A stretch of 64,000 nt of DNA, from positions 19,350,038-19,414,037 of the forward strand of contig CM038923.1 of the NCBI GenBank assembly GCA_021904315.1. The letters run 5' to 3'. The position numbers and the translations under genes were made by a program. Positions 1 through 12,330 of this stretch are shown here, piece after piece. Every line of letters begins with the position of its first letter. The first letter of the stretch is position 1. The notes beneath the pieces were generated by a model that did not search any database, was not told the DNA's origin, and saw only the letters and a list, made by a program, of their open reading frames with translations. The stretch comes from Sphagnum magellanicum. Lineage: Eukaryota; Streptophyta; Sphagnopsida; Sphagnales; Sphagnaceae.

Positions 1-2820
1 AAGTGCTATGACACATCAACCGGCATTACTTAGATTTGGCATTCTGAGGCCATGATCAACTGATTTCTCACTATGGTACTAGATCTGTTCCAGGCAGAGA
101 CTGCAGGTGGATCGAGCTGAAGCACATTATGCAGAAGGTTCTTTGAAGCTAGTACTTGTGATGCTATCTGGTTTCATATGAGAGGTAATCTCTCTACTCA
201 ACTACTCCCTCAGCATGGTAAGCTCAAGCTTTCTTATTCTCTTAAAAGTTGAACTGATGAATTGGATTTGATCTACCAATTATGCTTGGTGCTTGGGCTC
301 TTAACATGGATCTATGATGAGCACAGTTCCAGTTTGTAGCTCGTAAGTGCCCATTTCTGTGCTGCCCATAGCATTGAGCGAAGCAGCTTGCTTGGATGCT
401 GGCTGCATTGAAGTGATTTTGCACAATGCAAGCTGAACTTGTAATCAGGTAATGCAACAATTACAACCAAAGCAGGGGACAACAAACCAAAATGTGTTAT
501 GCTGGAAAGCTACAAATATAGCATGGCATATATATTCAGGTTCAAGTTTGATCTCAAGGTGGAGAACCCAGGAGTAACTCTGTATCATTGCTTCTCTCTC
601 CCCATGTCTGGGTCACCAGATTAGGGCTCTTGCCATACACATACCTGGAAAAATTCTTTGTGCTTTCGGGTTGAAGTTTTCTGGCCATGAAATAATGTTG
701 GTTGTATGTTTGTGTTAGCACAGTAACAGAAACGATGCTGTATATTGCACCTTCAATTGCCGGAAGTAGAGCAGGTGGTTTAAATGCAGGAGCTTGTGAT
801 GTAATGATGTCTTTACAAGAGATTGTGTGTCAATTGGCCATCCTGAAGATATGGATGCACTTGTTAAGAGGGCTTTGGATTTTGTGAAGCATGCATTGCA
901 CTTGACAATCCATGGTGCACAAACAGCCTTCAAATCAACCCACAGAACTGGTTGCCAATTAAGGAATTCGAACAAATGTAATGTCTGTCTGAAACTTGAT
1001 TTGTACAAGTTTAATTGAAGGGATTTAAACTGGAAAAAAATTGTTTTGTGATCTAAGTTTTGGGTCAGGCTACAATGGAGATTGTCTGAAAGTTAATGGA
1101 TACCTCGAAGAAAATTGAAGCAGGGTAGGCTTGACGACTCTTTTCACTTCTGATGTGAATGCCAATGCTTGAATTGTGAGATGTTTTGTTGACTTCCATC
1201 CTATTCATTTTGTATGAGAAGCAGCTCCTATACAGTTGATGAGTCCATCCAGTGTAGCTTCAGATCCTTAACATCAACTTAATGTTAATTGGCTTCATTT
1301 GTAGTCTTACATGCTGGATTGGTGCAGGATCGAAGGACGGTATGTGCTGGGAAAATCAAGCATGGTAGTAATTTCATTCAGGTCCAGTGACACAGATTTT
1401 TCCAACATGAATCATGTTATGACATCAAAAGGACTTTGGAGTCTCAATGCATGGCACAATTGTTCAAGGCATGCTGGTGATAGATAGCTGATAAGAACTG
1501 CCTTACAGCATCTTATACCTATGTTGAATGCTTCACCATAATTGCGAGCATCTATTTGTAAAGCGTGCTATAGCTCTACAGCATACAGATGTTGATGATT
1601 GCCATGGTGGCCTTGCAAGCATTGTAACAGTAAACCTGTTTATCTCTTGACTCCTTCCCCATTTTCATCCTCTTTGCTCTGCTGCAACCTTTGAATGCAA
1701 GAGAAAAAGCTCCCTGTGATTACCAATCAGGTTCTTCTGCCTGCATTTTGAAGGACTGATGGTGCGTTGACTCAGAATGCCCTTGGTTGAGCTGTTGATT
1801 CCATGATAGATGGGGTGGACTACAATTTGTAACATGAAGCTTGTGTTGAGATTTGAACCATCAACCACTTGCAGGGTTGCCACAAAGCACTTGCTGATTG
1901 GTGTTTTGGGTTGTTGGATGATCAATTGACAGGTGCAAGAATCTGCAGGAAAGTTTTCAGGATGGTATGACACCTATCATCTATGGGGCAACAGCCAAGA
2001 TAGAGGCATTGTGTGCAACCAATTGATCGCCTATGTGGATGGTACCTGCTAGCAATTTTCAGCATGCATCCTAGGCAGGATTCATGACTGGTTTGAAGAG
2101 CATTTTTCTTCTTTCTGGTGCTATGAAATCTGTCACTTGATGCCCTTTCTGTGTGTATTGAAATGGTGTCCAATTATCATAAGGCTGTAAACAGGCCAGG
2201 GCACCATATCCCAATCTTGAAAGCTTGTTCTCTCTCGGTAGTAATCTATGTGTTTGATCTATGTACATGTGGTTTTGTTAATTTCTCTGGGGTAATCTAT
2301 GTGTTCCATCTCTGTCCATGTGCTTTTTTTTACATCCCTTAGGAAGTCCTGTGCACTTGGCACTGCTAGTCTTTGTGGGATTTCCCAGGTTCCTTGTCAC
2401 TCTCTTTACGAGCAGTTTGGGAACAGGATACCATTGGAAGAGGGCTTGTTCATGAATCTAAAGGGCATTTTTGATATAGTAAGAGTTGCTCCTCCTTTGA
2501 CATCTTTTCTCCTCATACATTCTCTGCAGTTATTCTGGAGATTATGCACTACTGCTTACGAAATAAGGTACATCTCAACCTGGAGATGGAAAGCCTCTAT
2601 GTTCAGCCATGCAGATCCTGTCAGAATCCAATTCTGTCAAGCTTTCAGAAAATTTCCAATTCAAGCACTGCGGCACTCACTCATGGAAGCTATTCATCAT
2701 GTCTTTGCTGCTTTGTTTGTGTTTCAGCCAACATGATGAAGGTGGCGGGGAATGTGCAAGTTTTGCAATGGTGATAACATCATGAGCACCACCAAGATAA
2801 AAGTGGATTTTTCTTCTACC
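1..2820. other. Upstream spacer without a recognisable gene
   Basis: Moderate GC compared with the AT-rich spacers further right, with only short open frames and none that I recognise. An imperfect tandem duplication at about 2249-2330 repeats a phrase beginning GTAATCTATGTGTT. An open segment at 2585-2720 reads MESLYVQPCRSCQNP at its start and ends at a good acceptor-like TTTGTGTTTCAG, so it could be an exon of an unmodelled transcript. No domain was found in it. Low-copy regulatory or 5' exon DNA for the GRAS gene downstream is possible but unproven. Confidence 0.4.
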
Positions 2821-2849
2821 AGCTGTCGGAACCTCCAATCAAGGAGCTT

Positions 2850-3086
2850 GTGTTTCTGAAACAGCAGCAACAGCTGAGACACTGGCAACAATGCATCTTG
2901 AAGAAGAAGGTGCAGCAAGAGGCAGCCAATCTTCAGGCACACAATGTCACACCAACCACTAGCAAGAAGATCATCAATTCCTTTCTTTCCTTCTTGCTTG
3001 CTTGCTTTTCTGTGCCTAAAAAAAAGCTGACTAGAACATGTAAAAGTGTTGTGGTTCACGCTTTTGAGGTCAAACAAGAGATTTGA
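2850..3086 (+). other. Glutamine-rich open segment, possible exon
   Basis: An open frame begins with LKQQQQLRHWQQC and runs through a Lys/Gln/Ala-rich stretch that would form an amphipathic helix. Plant transcription-factor N-termini often look like this, and a GRAS gene lies 3 kb downstream on the same strand. There is no start codon context, no conserved domain, and the frame dissolves into low-complexity TTCC/TTGC DNA at 2980-3010. It could be chance, an old exon, or leader sequence. Confidence 0.2.
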
Positions 3087-3739
3087 GCATCTTTTGGGCT
3101 TTGAGAATTCGCTCACTATTTGCACGCACGCACGCAAGCACGCCCCTGTCAACCCTAATCAGGAAACGGCAGGCCGTTGTTGCTGGCCTCCTGCTCCTTG
3201 AGCTCGTTGTTTTTCTCTCACAATCTCGCCGTGGGTGTAAAGCTGGAGCAGGAGGAGTGGGTGGGACGGAGAGACCGAGGGCTGTTGTGAGTATTTGTGA
3301 TAGAATTGCATCTGTTAGGAGATGCTGGATGCTTGGTGTCCAGAACTTAACTGGGTAGAGTACTTCCCGCTTTCTGTTTCTTCCTCATGTGCTAGCAGGC
3401 TGTTTGATTACTTCTCGGGTGGGAGGAGTAACAATCCATGTCAGGGAAAGTGAGCTATTCCCTTCAATCTTGTGATGGCTCTCTAACGTAGTAGTAGTAG
3501 TAATACTCTTCAGGAGCGAACGAAGTTGGGGGGGCAGTTGTGTTTGTTGTGGGTAGGAGGGTACTTGCTGCCAGTTCGTAGATATTTTGCAATACATCCA
3601 ATGTCTGTCTGCAGGTGTACCATTCACAGTTGTGTGGGTCTTTTCCTGCACTGTCCTTCTTGGGAAATTTTGATCTACCAATTGCCGGTCCCGGAATGCC
3701 ATCCTACTCGTCGTCTCTGGATTCGACGATTTGGGATGG

Positions 3740-4046
3740 ATTTTGTGACTCTTCTTCTCCCTCTCTCTATTGGTGGCTACTAGAGACTCCAGGGTGTGTG
3801 TGGGCGTTTTCCTCCCCTCTTGTTTGTCTCTTGTAGTTTCCGTTCATCTTTCTTATTATCTGAACTCCACGTGCGATTCCTCTTCCCAGCCGTTCTCGAA
3901 TATTCTCTCCTCTTGCACTCATTAGGTAGTAGTACTTTCCCAAAAGCCCTGCAGATCAATTGCATTCTCTCCATAGGAGTTAGGGGTGGGTGCAGGTCAT
4001 AACCTTCTTGGCCTTTCTCTCTCCCTCTCTCTCTCTCTCATCATCA
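3740..4046 (+). promoter_or_regulatory. CT-rich promoter / 5' leader-like region
   Basis: Dense pyrimidine runs occur here (CTCTTCTTCTCCCTCTCTCTATT near 3748-3770 and CTCTCTCCCTCTCTCTCTCTC at 4018-4039). Such Y-patch/(CT)n tracts are common around plant transcription starts and in 5' leaders. The position, 1.8-2.1 kb before the GRAS reading frame and on the same strand, fits a long leader, possibly with a 5' UTR intron. No clear TATA box was identified, so the transcription start is inferred only. Confidence 0.35.
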
Positions 4047-4480
4047 TGAGTCTCTGTTGGAGCCTTTTATCTGTATTCAACTTTGTGTTGCAGTTGCTGA
4101 TCTCGTTTGGTTGTCTCTTGAACCACGTTGAAGCATTAGTGCTGTACCCCGTTCCGCCAGTTGAGGGCCTTGTTGCAGGTCGCCTCCCATCACTGCTGCA
4201 ACAACCCATGCTGGTGGAATGGGTGCCAAGGTTTATCCCTCATGCAGAGTTTGTGGTTTCTCTCCTGAACTATTACTACATGATTGCTCTAGAATTTCTC
4301 TCACTTGAACACAAAGAAGTCTCTCCTCCTCTAAGTCTACAGTCTCAAGGGTCTTCTTCTTCTTCTTCTTCTTCTTCTCGCTCTTTTCTATATCAGTCTG
4401 CTCGATCTTCTTTTCTTCGTGGTAGTGTAACTGGGGTGGTGGGGAGAGTGTCACGGCATTTCTGGTCAGCAGTTGCGTAG
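4046..4480 (+). other. Unassigned 144-codon open frame with poly-Ser tract
   Basis: An ATG-initiated frame begins MSLCWSLLSVFNFVLQLL, a hydrophobic start, and later encodes a run of about ten serines from a (TTC)n microsatellite. It matches no family I know. It lies in the inferred 5' leader of the GRAS gene, so it may be an upstream ORF, an alternative first exon, or chance. The microsatellite alone keeps part of it open. Confidence 0.2.
4350..4379. repeat. (TTC)n trinucleotide microsatellite
   Basis: About nine TTC units in a row inside the leader-like region upstream of the GRAS gene. Probably length-polymorphic. Confidence 0.9.
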
Positions 4481-4811
4481 TTGGTTTAGTCACGTCGATA
4501 TCCATCGTCTTGGGTTCTCCTCCTCTTCGATGCCAAAGTTCCTTGCAGCAACAGCTGCCATTCGTCCTTGGACACAACAAGCGTTTCTTTCTTACACAGA
4601 CTTGCTTGAACGACTGATGTGTCCTGTACTTGGTGGGGAAGCTTTCGTACTCACCACAGCAGCTCGGCCGTCATGTGTTTGATCATCCGGCCCGCTTCTT
4701 AGATCATTGCAAGATGCTGCTGTCTACGGGACCACCTCTGTTGCGCAGCCTGGCAGTTCAAGATCATAAGTGAGAGAGTCAATTCACAGCTGGTCCTGGA
4801 GCTTTGGTTTG

Positions 4812-4943
4812 ATGGGATCCAAGGATTGGAGTTTGAATCAATACTCTTCAGAGTCTGCTCTGCGGCGCAGTGAAAGCGGTTGTGGCGGAAGTGAGGAGCA
4901 ATATGGGTCCTCGCAGGAGAGTGCAAGATGCGAGGAATATTGA
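4812..4943 (+). other. Short ORF (43 codons) in GRAS leader
   Basis: An ATG-started frame begins MGSKDWSLNQYSSES and is Ser/Glu/Gly-rich, ending in TGA. Its composition resembles disordered GRAS N-termini, but it does not connect in frame to the GRAS exon at 5820 without an unrecognised splice. Either an upstream ORF or a fragment of a longer N-terminus. Confidence 0.2.
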
Positions 4944-5819
4944 CGATTGAAAGATTGCGACAAGTTGCAAGGGTATGAGGAAGCTGATGATCGCTGTGCA
5001 ACTTTGTACTTATCACAGTAAGCTAAAGGACTCCACCTGAGCAATGCTTCAGTCTGCTTGAAAGCCGCGGTGTTCCTGAAGCATTGAAGACGAGTATCAT
5101 GGAGCTGGAAGATTCAACTCGCTTTTGTCAAATGTGGAGCGGTGTGGCTTCTTCCATTGGGGTACCTTGAGGCCCAAAAGGTGTTTGTTGTGAACACTTT
5201 GAAGCTTTTCTGAACAAACTTCTCCTTGACCAGTCTAGATGCTTCTGTGTCTGGCACATGGCAGGTTGTGCACATAGCAAGACTAATCCAGGATCACATC
5301 TTCAGAGTCAATATTGAGTTCGTGTTTGTGCCGGGTGCTTGCTCATGACTTTGGGGGCATTGTTCGTATGAAGGAGCATATCAAGCTTGGCAATGGGTAT
5401 CAAGGACAGACCGAGGTTTCAATGACATTACTGGCATGATCAGAATTTCAACACAGATACAGGTGCAACAGCAAAGCCATCCATGAGTTGGCCTGCTGTG
5501 TCAAATCAAACTGTTTAGCTCATTCATGGTGAAAGTTTAGTGGGTTTTGTAGGAGTTGCTGCATCTATCTTGCAGCAGCAAAAGTTCAGTGTAAATTGAT
5601 CTCCATTTGTCTGCAGAAAGGCAGTGGAAAGGGGGGGTTTGGGAGGCAATATGGCAATAGAGGAACAGATCAAGAGTTGATGTCCCCTTTCCTGAGTCTG
5701 GAACTGATGAGAGCTCTAAGGCCTGTGGGATTCCATCTCTGTCACACGGTCTGCGTATTCTTAGCAACTCCCCTGGCTTCTTGCAGTTCAAACTTCAGTT
5801 GCCCTCTGCCCTCCATGAG

Positions 5820-7886
5820 ATGCTTGGCTCTTCTGATTCACATGGGTCAGCTCCTACTGAGCCAGTAGAACATGGCCGATCTGATCTCCCCAGCCAAGGA
5901 CAGACACCTGGTCGTATTGATCTCTCTCGTCCTGGTGGACTCATGCAATTGAGGAATTTGCTCTTTGAGTGTGCACAGGCTGTCTCATCAAATGACTGGG
6001 AAATAGCTCATGATCGCATCCGGGGCTTGTTAGGGAGTCAGTTATCTGCACAGGGAGATTCATTTGAGCGTGTTGCTTCTTACTTCACCGCAGCCCTTGC
6101 CACTCACATTTCAAAAGCTACAGGCACACAGGTGAGCTCACTATGTAGTAGGCCACCCTTAAAGGATCTTCTCGCAAACTGATTGCTTAGAAACACTGTC
6201 TGTCTGTCTACTGGTACAGACTTCCTGGAGGATTTGCATTTTGGGCTTTGCACATATGTGTCTGTCTATAATCCCTGTCTTGTGTAAGGAACTGATCTCG
6301 GGCTTCTTTTTCCAGCAAGTGCTCTAGGATTGAGGCAATGCATATTGACATTGTTCAATAGTAGTTTCCAGGTCTCACCAAACTCTTCAGTTCCTGATCT
6401 GGCTAGAGCTTGATCTCATATTTTGCATTGGGCCAGACTTCTAACCAAATTTGTTCTCAGGGCCATTGGGAATATTAGAATGGGCTCATCTATTGCAGAC
6501 ACTTTACAGCATGAGTTGCCTAGGGCTTTTTCAAATTGTCCTTCAAGGCTCTTTGAAAGATTCACAGAATCTAATGGTGAATAAGCAGTTTCGTCTGTGC
6601 CTTAGGGTGTCTAGGAATGTATTAGCTTACTGTCAAGGTTGCCTGGACATGGTCCCAGTCATGCTGTGTCTAACTAGCTTGTTGTAGAAACTAAATTAGA
6701 GGCAGGTAGTATGCAGACTATTTTGTGTTTGGCACAGAGATATTGCAGCTTCTTTAGAGGTCATGTTTCTGCACTTGTTCATGACCTCTGAGTTGCAAAC
6801 AGATTAGGCAGATTGTGAATGGCCATGGTGAACTTGGAGAATTCACCATACTGTTCAGAGTTGGAATCATATGCATGGTTGCTGAGAGGTTTATGATGGG
6901 TGGGTCTGCAGATCAGTTTACCATTGGCATTGGTCCAGCCACCTGGGAGTGATGAGTTGCTGACTGCGTACTTAGCATTGAACCAAGTAACACCATTTGT
7001 CCGATTTGCACACCTGACAGCCAACCAAGCATTGTTAGAGGCGCTTGATGGTGAGTGGTATCTGCATATTGTGGACTTGGACATAGTCCATGGACTGCAA
7101 TGGCCACCATTCATGCAAGCTCTTGTGGATGTGCGAGCAGATCAAGGGGCAGGCCTTCCACAGCTTTGCATCACCGGCATAGGGAAAGATAGACAAGTTC
7201 TCGAAATGACTGGCAGGCGTCTTGTCAACTTTGCTCAATCTATTGATCTTCCCTTTGAGTTCATTCCACTGATTCATCAGAATCTAGATTCTTTGAGGCC
7301 CACTATGCTGCGGTTGCGCACTGGGGAAGCTCTTGCAGTCAACTGCATGTTACAGCTCCACACACTGCTGGATGAAGAAGGGACAGGAGCACTGCAATTT
7401 TTCTTGGGCATGTTGCACTCTCTTAACCCACGGGTGGTAACCCTTGCTGAGAGGGAGGCCAACACCAACCAAGCATTCTTTCTAGATCGATTTGCTGAGG
7501 CACTTCATCACTACTCTATTCTTTTTGACTCCCTTGAGGCCACACTACCCCCAACAAGCTTAGAAAGGACGCGAGTAGAACAACTATGGTTCTGGAAGGA
7601 GATTTCCAACATTGTGGCTGCCACCCGTGAGGGTCAGGAGTCGTCCTCATCATTGGACTCGCGTGTTGTGAGGTACCAAAAGTTTGATCAATGGCGAATT
7701 TTCATGGAGACAGCGGGATTTCAATTACTTCCAACAAGCAAATTTGCACTTGCCCAAGCCAGACTTCTCCTCAGACTTCACTACCCATCAGAAGGCTATC
7801 GGTTGGTGGAGGACGATGCAGGTTGCTTATTGCTGGGCTGGCAAGATTACCCTCTTTTTGCAGTATCTTCTTGGAATGCAGTTTGA
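5820..7886 (+). CDS. LAS: GRAS transcription regulator, LATERAL SUPPRESSOR/SCL18-like
   Basis: Nuclear GRAS-family regulator. The angiosperm LAS clade promotes axillary meristem formation; its role here is inferred. Two exons, 5820-6131 and 6912-7886, join in phase 0 (CAG|GTGAGC ... CTGCAG|ATC) to give 428 residues, close to Arabidopsis LAS (about 445). Seen in order: leucine heptad I from about residue 40 (LRNLLFECAQAV); the VHIID-type core near 154-168 (LHIVDLDIVHGLQWP); leucine heptad II; a PFYRE-like block with LAEREANTNQAFFLDRF; and a C-terminal SAW block ending GWQDYPLFAVSSW. The core LHIVDLDIVHGLQWP is what places it near LAS rather than SCR, DELLA or HAM. Start: ATG 5820 gives the expected length. 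The frame stays open upstream to a TAG at 5658 with no other ATG, so a further 5' exon is possible. The 780-bp intron is a difference from intronless angiosperm LAS. GRAS assignment is near certain; the subfamily is likely. Confidence 0.88.
6132..6911 (+). other. Intron of the LAS-like gene
   Basis: Starts GTGAGC and ends TTTATGATGGGTGGGTCTGCAG. It interrupts the GRAS domain between leucine heptad I and the segment LTAYLALNQVTPFVRFAH. Several stops in every frame. No gene or repeat seen inside. Confidence 0.85.
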
Positions 7887-10800
7887 TTCCACTCACTGCA
7901 TTGCTTATTAGACCAAAATTTTAGGCGGCCCCCCTTTTTTTCCCCCAATTCTTCGCAGCCTGCTGCACTCTGTCAAAACCTGCACACAAACCAGCTTCAT
8001 GGCTAGCTCTAGAAAAACTCAGTAGTCAAACCCATCACAGGGTGTAGTTTGCTACTCATCATTATTGACTCGTTGTGGATTTAGAGATACACTCTTCAGC
8101 TCTAGCCCAGCTCCTACAATGGTGTAGTAAAGGTTTTTACTTAGTTACATCTCTCATGAGCTCAGGGGCATATTTGTAGCTGGTTCCAAATTGCAGGAGG
8201 AAGATTGATATTGTTCTTAGCACTGTCAATGAGCATTTTGGATTAGTTTCTTCTTCATTTTTGTTCCAAACAGGGATGCAAAATAGGCTAGCTAGCTTGC
8301 ACATGGCTGGACCACTGGTCCTATTGTACCATGAGCTGTGATATGATCACAGACTGCATGGACTATTTGGAAACTCAAAGGCATATCTCATTCTGAAGCT
8401 CTAAGTTCTGATGTGATCTCTTCTCTCATCTAGAGTCAAAGTTTATTGTTTATGCTCATGAGTCCAATTCATTTGATCAATCTGCTCACTATTGTTGTTG
8501 TCATCACAAAGCTTTCAAGAAGTGCTCCTCCATGGTTTCTTTGGTGCTCATGGCTGGCTGCATTTGAAATTCTTAGAACCTTCATGAACAGCTCAGTGAA
8601 AGAGAAATGCATGAATTTGAAGTTTTACAGTTTATTTGAGAATTTTTTTTTCTAGAGTCCTATTTTCTTTGTTGAGGTCTGAGGAGGATTGTCTGCAGCT
8701 TTTCAATATCAGGGTGAAGTTTGTCTCCTTAACTGTGATCTGTTGTTCTGTCTTTTGTGTCTTGCAGTCAACTTGGTATACTACTAACCTTCTGTCTGAA
8801 GCAGGCTGCTGGAATGTAATCTGCGAGTGTATGTACCTCAGAAGAAACAAATGTGTGCACAGCTTGAGCTTCAGAAGACATGTAGCTGAAGATGTATGTG
8901 TAGTTGCTAAAGTTGTGTAGCTTTTGTTGCAATAGCACTGGTAGTACTGAGCTTTACACTGTTTTGTTTTTCCCTATCAATTCTTGTATACAATTGCTGC
9001 TGCTGTATGATGGGTTCCTGAAGAGTTCTGCCAGCCTTCCTGCAAGTTTTGAATGAGTGTTTGTGGGAGCTGCAGTGACGCAGCAGTTGGATGTTGGACG
9101 TTTTTCTAAGTTCTCCTTACATGTGGCTGCTGTATGCTAATTTCTCTAGCAGCTGCTTGATCAGTATTATGCAGCTCAGCTCGCAGTGTTTGGTGTCCCA
9201 TTGATGAGCATGAAATGGTCTAGAGTATGGGCCATGAAGATGTAGACTGATCACATAACTAGTGATGAAGCTCGACTGAAGCTGCAGCTTGTTACTGTCT
9301 CCATCGTCATGGTCGAAGATCACGAATGATCGATCCAAATCGACTTTTGTGAAACCTTGTGGAACAGGAGTTCTGAACGAGGCCGCGAGTTTACGCAAGT
9401 TAGAAACCGAGCTGAGAAATCTAGTTCACATAATGAATGGTGTAAGACTTTTGAGATGGAGCTTTTAGACTTCGCAAAATTGAGACGACTGAAGGCCGCG
9501 CTTCGTGCAGCTGGTTCTTATATTCCGTTGTACGTTTTGTGTTGCTAGATCATGATCTAAGAGCAACAAGAAGAAAGTGTCACGCGGGGGATGGCTGTCT
9601 GGACTCTGAAGGTAGCTGCCTGTCTCTGCACGTGGTTCATTGTTCGAGAGATCTGCTGGGATTGGTTTTTGACTCCAGCTGCCAAGCTCCTCTGAGCAGC
9701 AGCAACTGATCTCCCGACTCCCGCCAGCTTCTCAACTACTGGTCTAAGTCCAGCTATCAGTTATAAGTACTAAGCCGAAGGAAAAGCAACAAAAAACCTT
9801 GTTAAAACTCCTGAACTTCGAGCACGGAGCACAAGACACGCGTGTCAAGCTCACTTGCAGCAGATCCTTGCATTCGAAAACTGGTCATCCGATCAAAAAA
9901 CTTCAGAACTATCGATCGATGTCGTAGTTCGACCATACACATGATGAACTTGGTGTTGCAGCTGGATATATGCAAAGTACTTACCGCTTGTCTATATGGT
10001 ACAGCAGCAGCTGAGCTGCCCTCATGTGTCAGGCACGGGCCAAACCCACCCCCGTGACGAACTTGCATCGTTCAGCAAATTGTACGTGAATCCTGATATC
10101 GACGCTAGCTGGACGTCACACGGTCAGAAACAGAATCTATAAGCTGCTTTCCACAACCAACTTTGAGATCCATGCGTAACTTTCGCCGGAGCCTCGACTG
10201 AATGATCGCAAGTGTTATTATACAGATCCAAAAACAGTCAGCAGGTCTCGAGACACCAAATCCTCAAATTACTTACATACTAGATTTGCACGATACCAGC
10301 TACTTTGGTCTTCTTTCATGAAACGTTCAAGACTACACGCACGCGGGCCTGATGCAGATCAGTTTTTGCTGTTTCTTGGGTTTGTTTTCGTGGTCTTTCT
10401 AGCTGAGCTTCAGCTCGGAACTAGTGTCAGGCACGATCCTAGTGAATATCAAGCAGGTTCTTAACGGATGCATTATCGGAATCGTTAGTAAAGCTCGGAT
10501 TAACTAACTAAGCTGCCTTATAATTCGATGGATCGACTTCCGGATTTCTCGACTTCTCATCTCAAGGACCTCCACCAGCTGCTAGATCAAGGACTCAAAT
10601 TTTCTGCGCTTATGATCAGACGGGTGATCATCATCAATGATGCACTTGTATCAGATCCTAGTGCTCTCGCATCAGATCCTATAACTTGTAACCGCATGAG
10701 GCAATGGATTCCGTATGTAGACCAAAACCTGATTAGCTGAACAAATCCTTAATAATGATGTTTATGGAATTTTTGCTGATTAGCTGATTAGTACAAACAA

Positions 10801-11039
10801 TCCTTGACGATGTTTATGCAATTTAATGCACCATCGATCGGCAATCAAATGACCCAAAAGAATTCAAAAATCGCGGAGCTCGTCAATGAAATCATGATCT
10901 ATATAACACGACTACTGTCTGTCTCCGGGGACATAAAAACCCATAACATACCGTTCTTTTCAACGATCTGTTTTTTTCCTTCTGCATTTCAAACTTCTGT
11001 GCAAAATAGATTAAATGTAGCCTCAGACTACTAAGATCA
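7887..11039. other. 3' flank of GRAS gene and spacer
   Basis: The first few hundred bases probably include the 3' UTR of the LAS-like gene. Short open frames exist on both strands (for example around 8446-8920 and 9802-10068), but none has a domain, consistent codon use or splice support. A short direct repeat containing ATCCTTAATAATGATGTTTATG and ATCCTTGACGATGTTTATG occurs at about 10745-10820. Nothing else recognised. Confidence 0.5.
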
Positions 11040-12260
11040 ATAATGCAGTACTAGAGTACTGCAAGCTTCATGATGTTGGCATTAGACTACAAGAAGATTA
11101 TTAACTATGCAGTCTCAGATCAATTACAAGATTAATGTCGCGTTAGACTACAAGCTGCTTATTAATGCAGAACTAGATTACAAGATTAATGACAACGCTA
11201 GACTACCCCATTATTAATGCAGAACTAGATTACAAGATTAATGACAACGCTAGACTACGCCATTATTAATACAGTACTAGATTACAAGATTAATGCAACA
11301 TTACACTACAAGATTATTAATGCACTAGAAGACTAATGTTGTAGTACTAGATTACAAGATTACTGCAGCATTAGACTAAAAGATTACTACAACATTAGAC
11401 TAAAAGATTATTAATGCAGTACTAGATTAGAAGATTATAACAGCATTAGACTACAAGATTAATAATGCAGTACTAGATTACAAGATTATAACAGCATTAG
11501 ACTAAGAGATTAATAATGCAGTACTAGACTACAAGATTATAACAGCATTAGACTACAAGATTAATAATGCAGTACTAGATTACAAGATTATAACAGCATT
11601 AGACTAAGAGATTAATAATGCAGTACTAGACTACAAGATTATAACAGCATTAGACTAAAAGATTAATAATGCAGTACTGGATTACAAGATGACTGAAGCA
11701 TTAGACTAAAAGATTATCAATGCAGTACTGGATTACAAGATGACTGAAGCATTAGACTAAAAGATTATCAATGCAGTACTAGATTACAAGACTACTGCAG
11801 CATTAGACTAGAACATCAATAATGCAGTACTAGATTACAAGGTTAATGTAGCATTAGACGACAAGATTAATGCACTACTCTAGAAGATTAGCGTACTATT
11901 ATATTATCACTAAAATTATCTTAATCTACAATTTACACCTACTAAGTTCAAGATTACAAGATTGCAGGTTCCAAGATGAATACAGTAGAAGATTGATTTA
12001 TACTATTTGTAATATTATTAATGTTAAATTCTAACAAATGTGCAACTTCTGGAGTCTAATGGGTCTACATTAAATTACAAGAGTGCAGATTACAAGAATA
12101 ATGCAGCAGCATTAGACTAGAAGATTTAATTTAATGTAGTATCAGACCATATTCTGATTAATGGAGTATTATTAGTATCCGAGATTAATTCTGCATTAAG
12201 CTAGAAGATTAGTGTAATTGCAGAGTAGAAGATTTATTTATGATCAGACTACATGATTAG
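11040..12260. repeat. Minisatellite, about 51-bp unit built of two half-units
   Basis: Tandem copies alternate between TACTAGATTACAAGATTA and GCATTAGACTACAAGATTA half-units, each about 25 bp. In the core (about 11400-11820) they form a regular 51-bp higher-order period. Copies become irregular toward both ends and fade out near 12260. All frames are stop-rich, so it is non-coding. Confidence 0.92.
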
Positions 12261-12277
12261 ATAATCAATCACACAAA

Positions 12278-12330
12278 GGAAGGAGGGAGGGAGGGAGGGA
12301 GGGAAGGGAGGGGGGTGGGTGGGTGGGTAC
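12278..12330 (+). repeat. G-rich (GGGA)n/(GGGT)n tract
   Basis: More than eight G3+ runs separated by single A or T bases sit directly next to the minisatellite end. The pattern fits a parallel G-quadruplex on the plus strand. Flanked on the right by CTTA/CCTA-like simple sequence. Confidence 0.9.

Noticed and set aside
3986-4480. 164-codon open frame taken as a real gene
   Set aside because: No domain; part of its length is kept open by a (TTC)n microsatellite and CT-rich DNA. Kept only as a low-confidence entry from ATG 4046.
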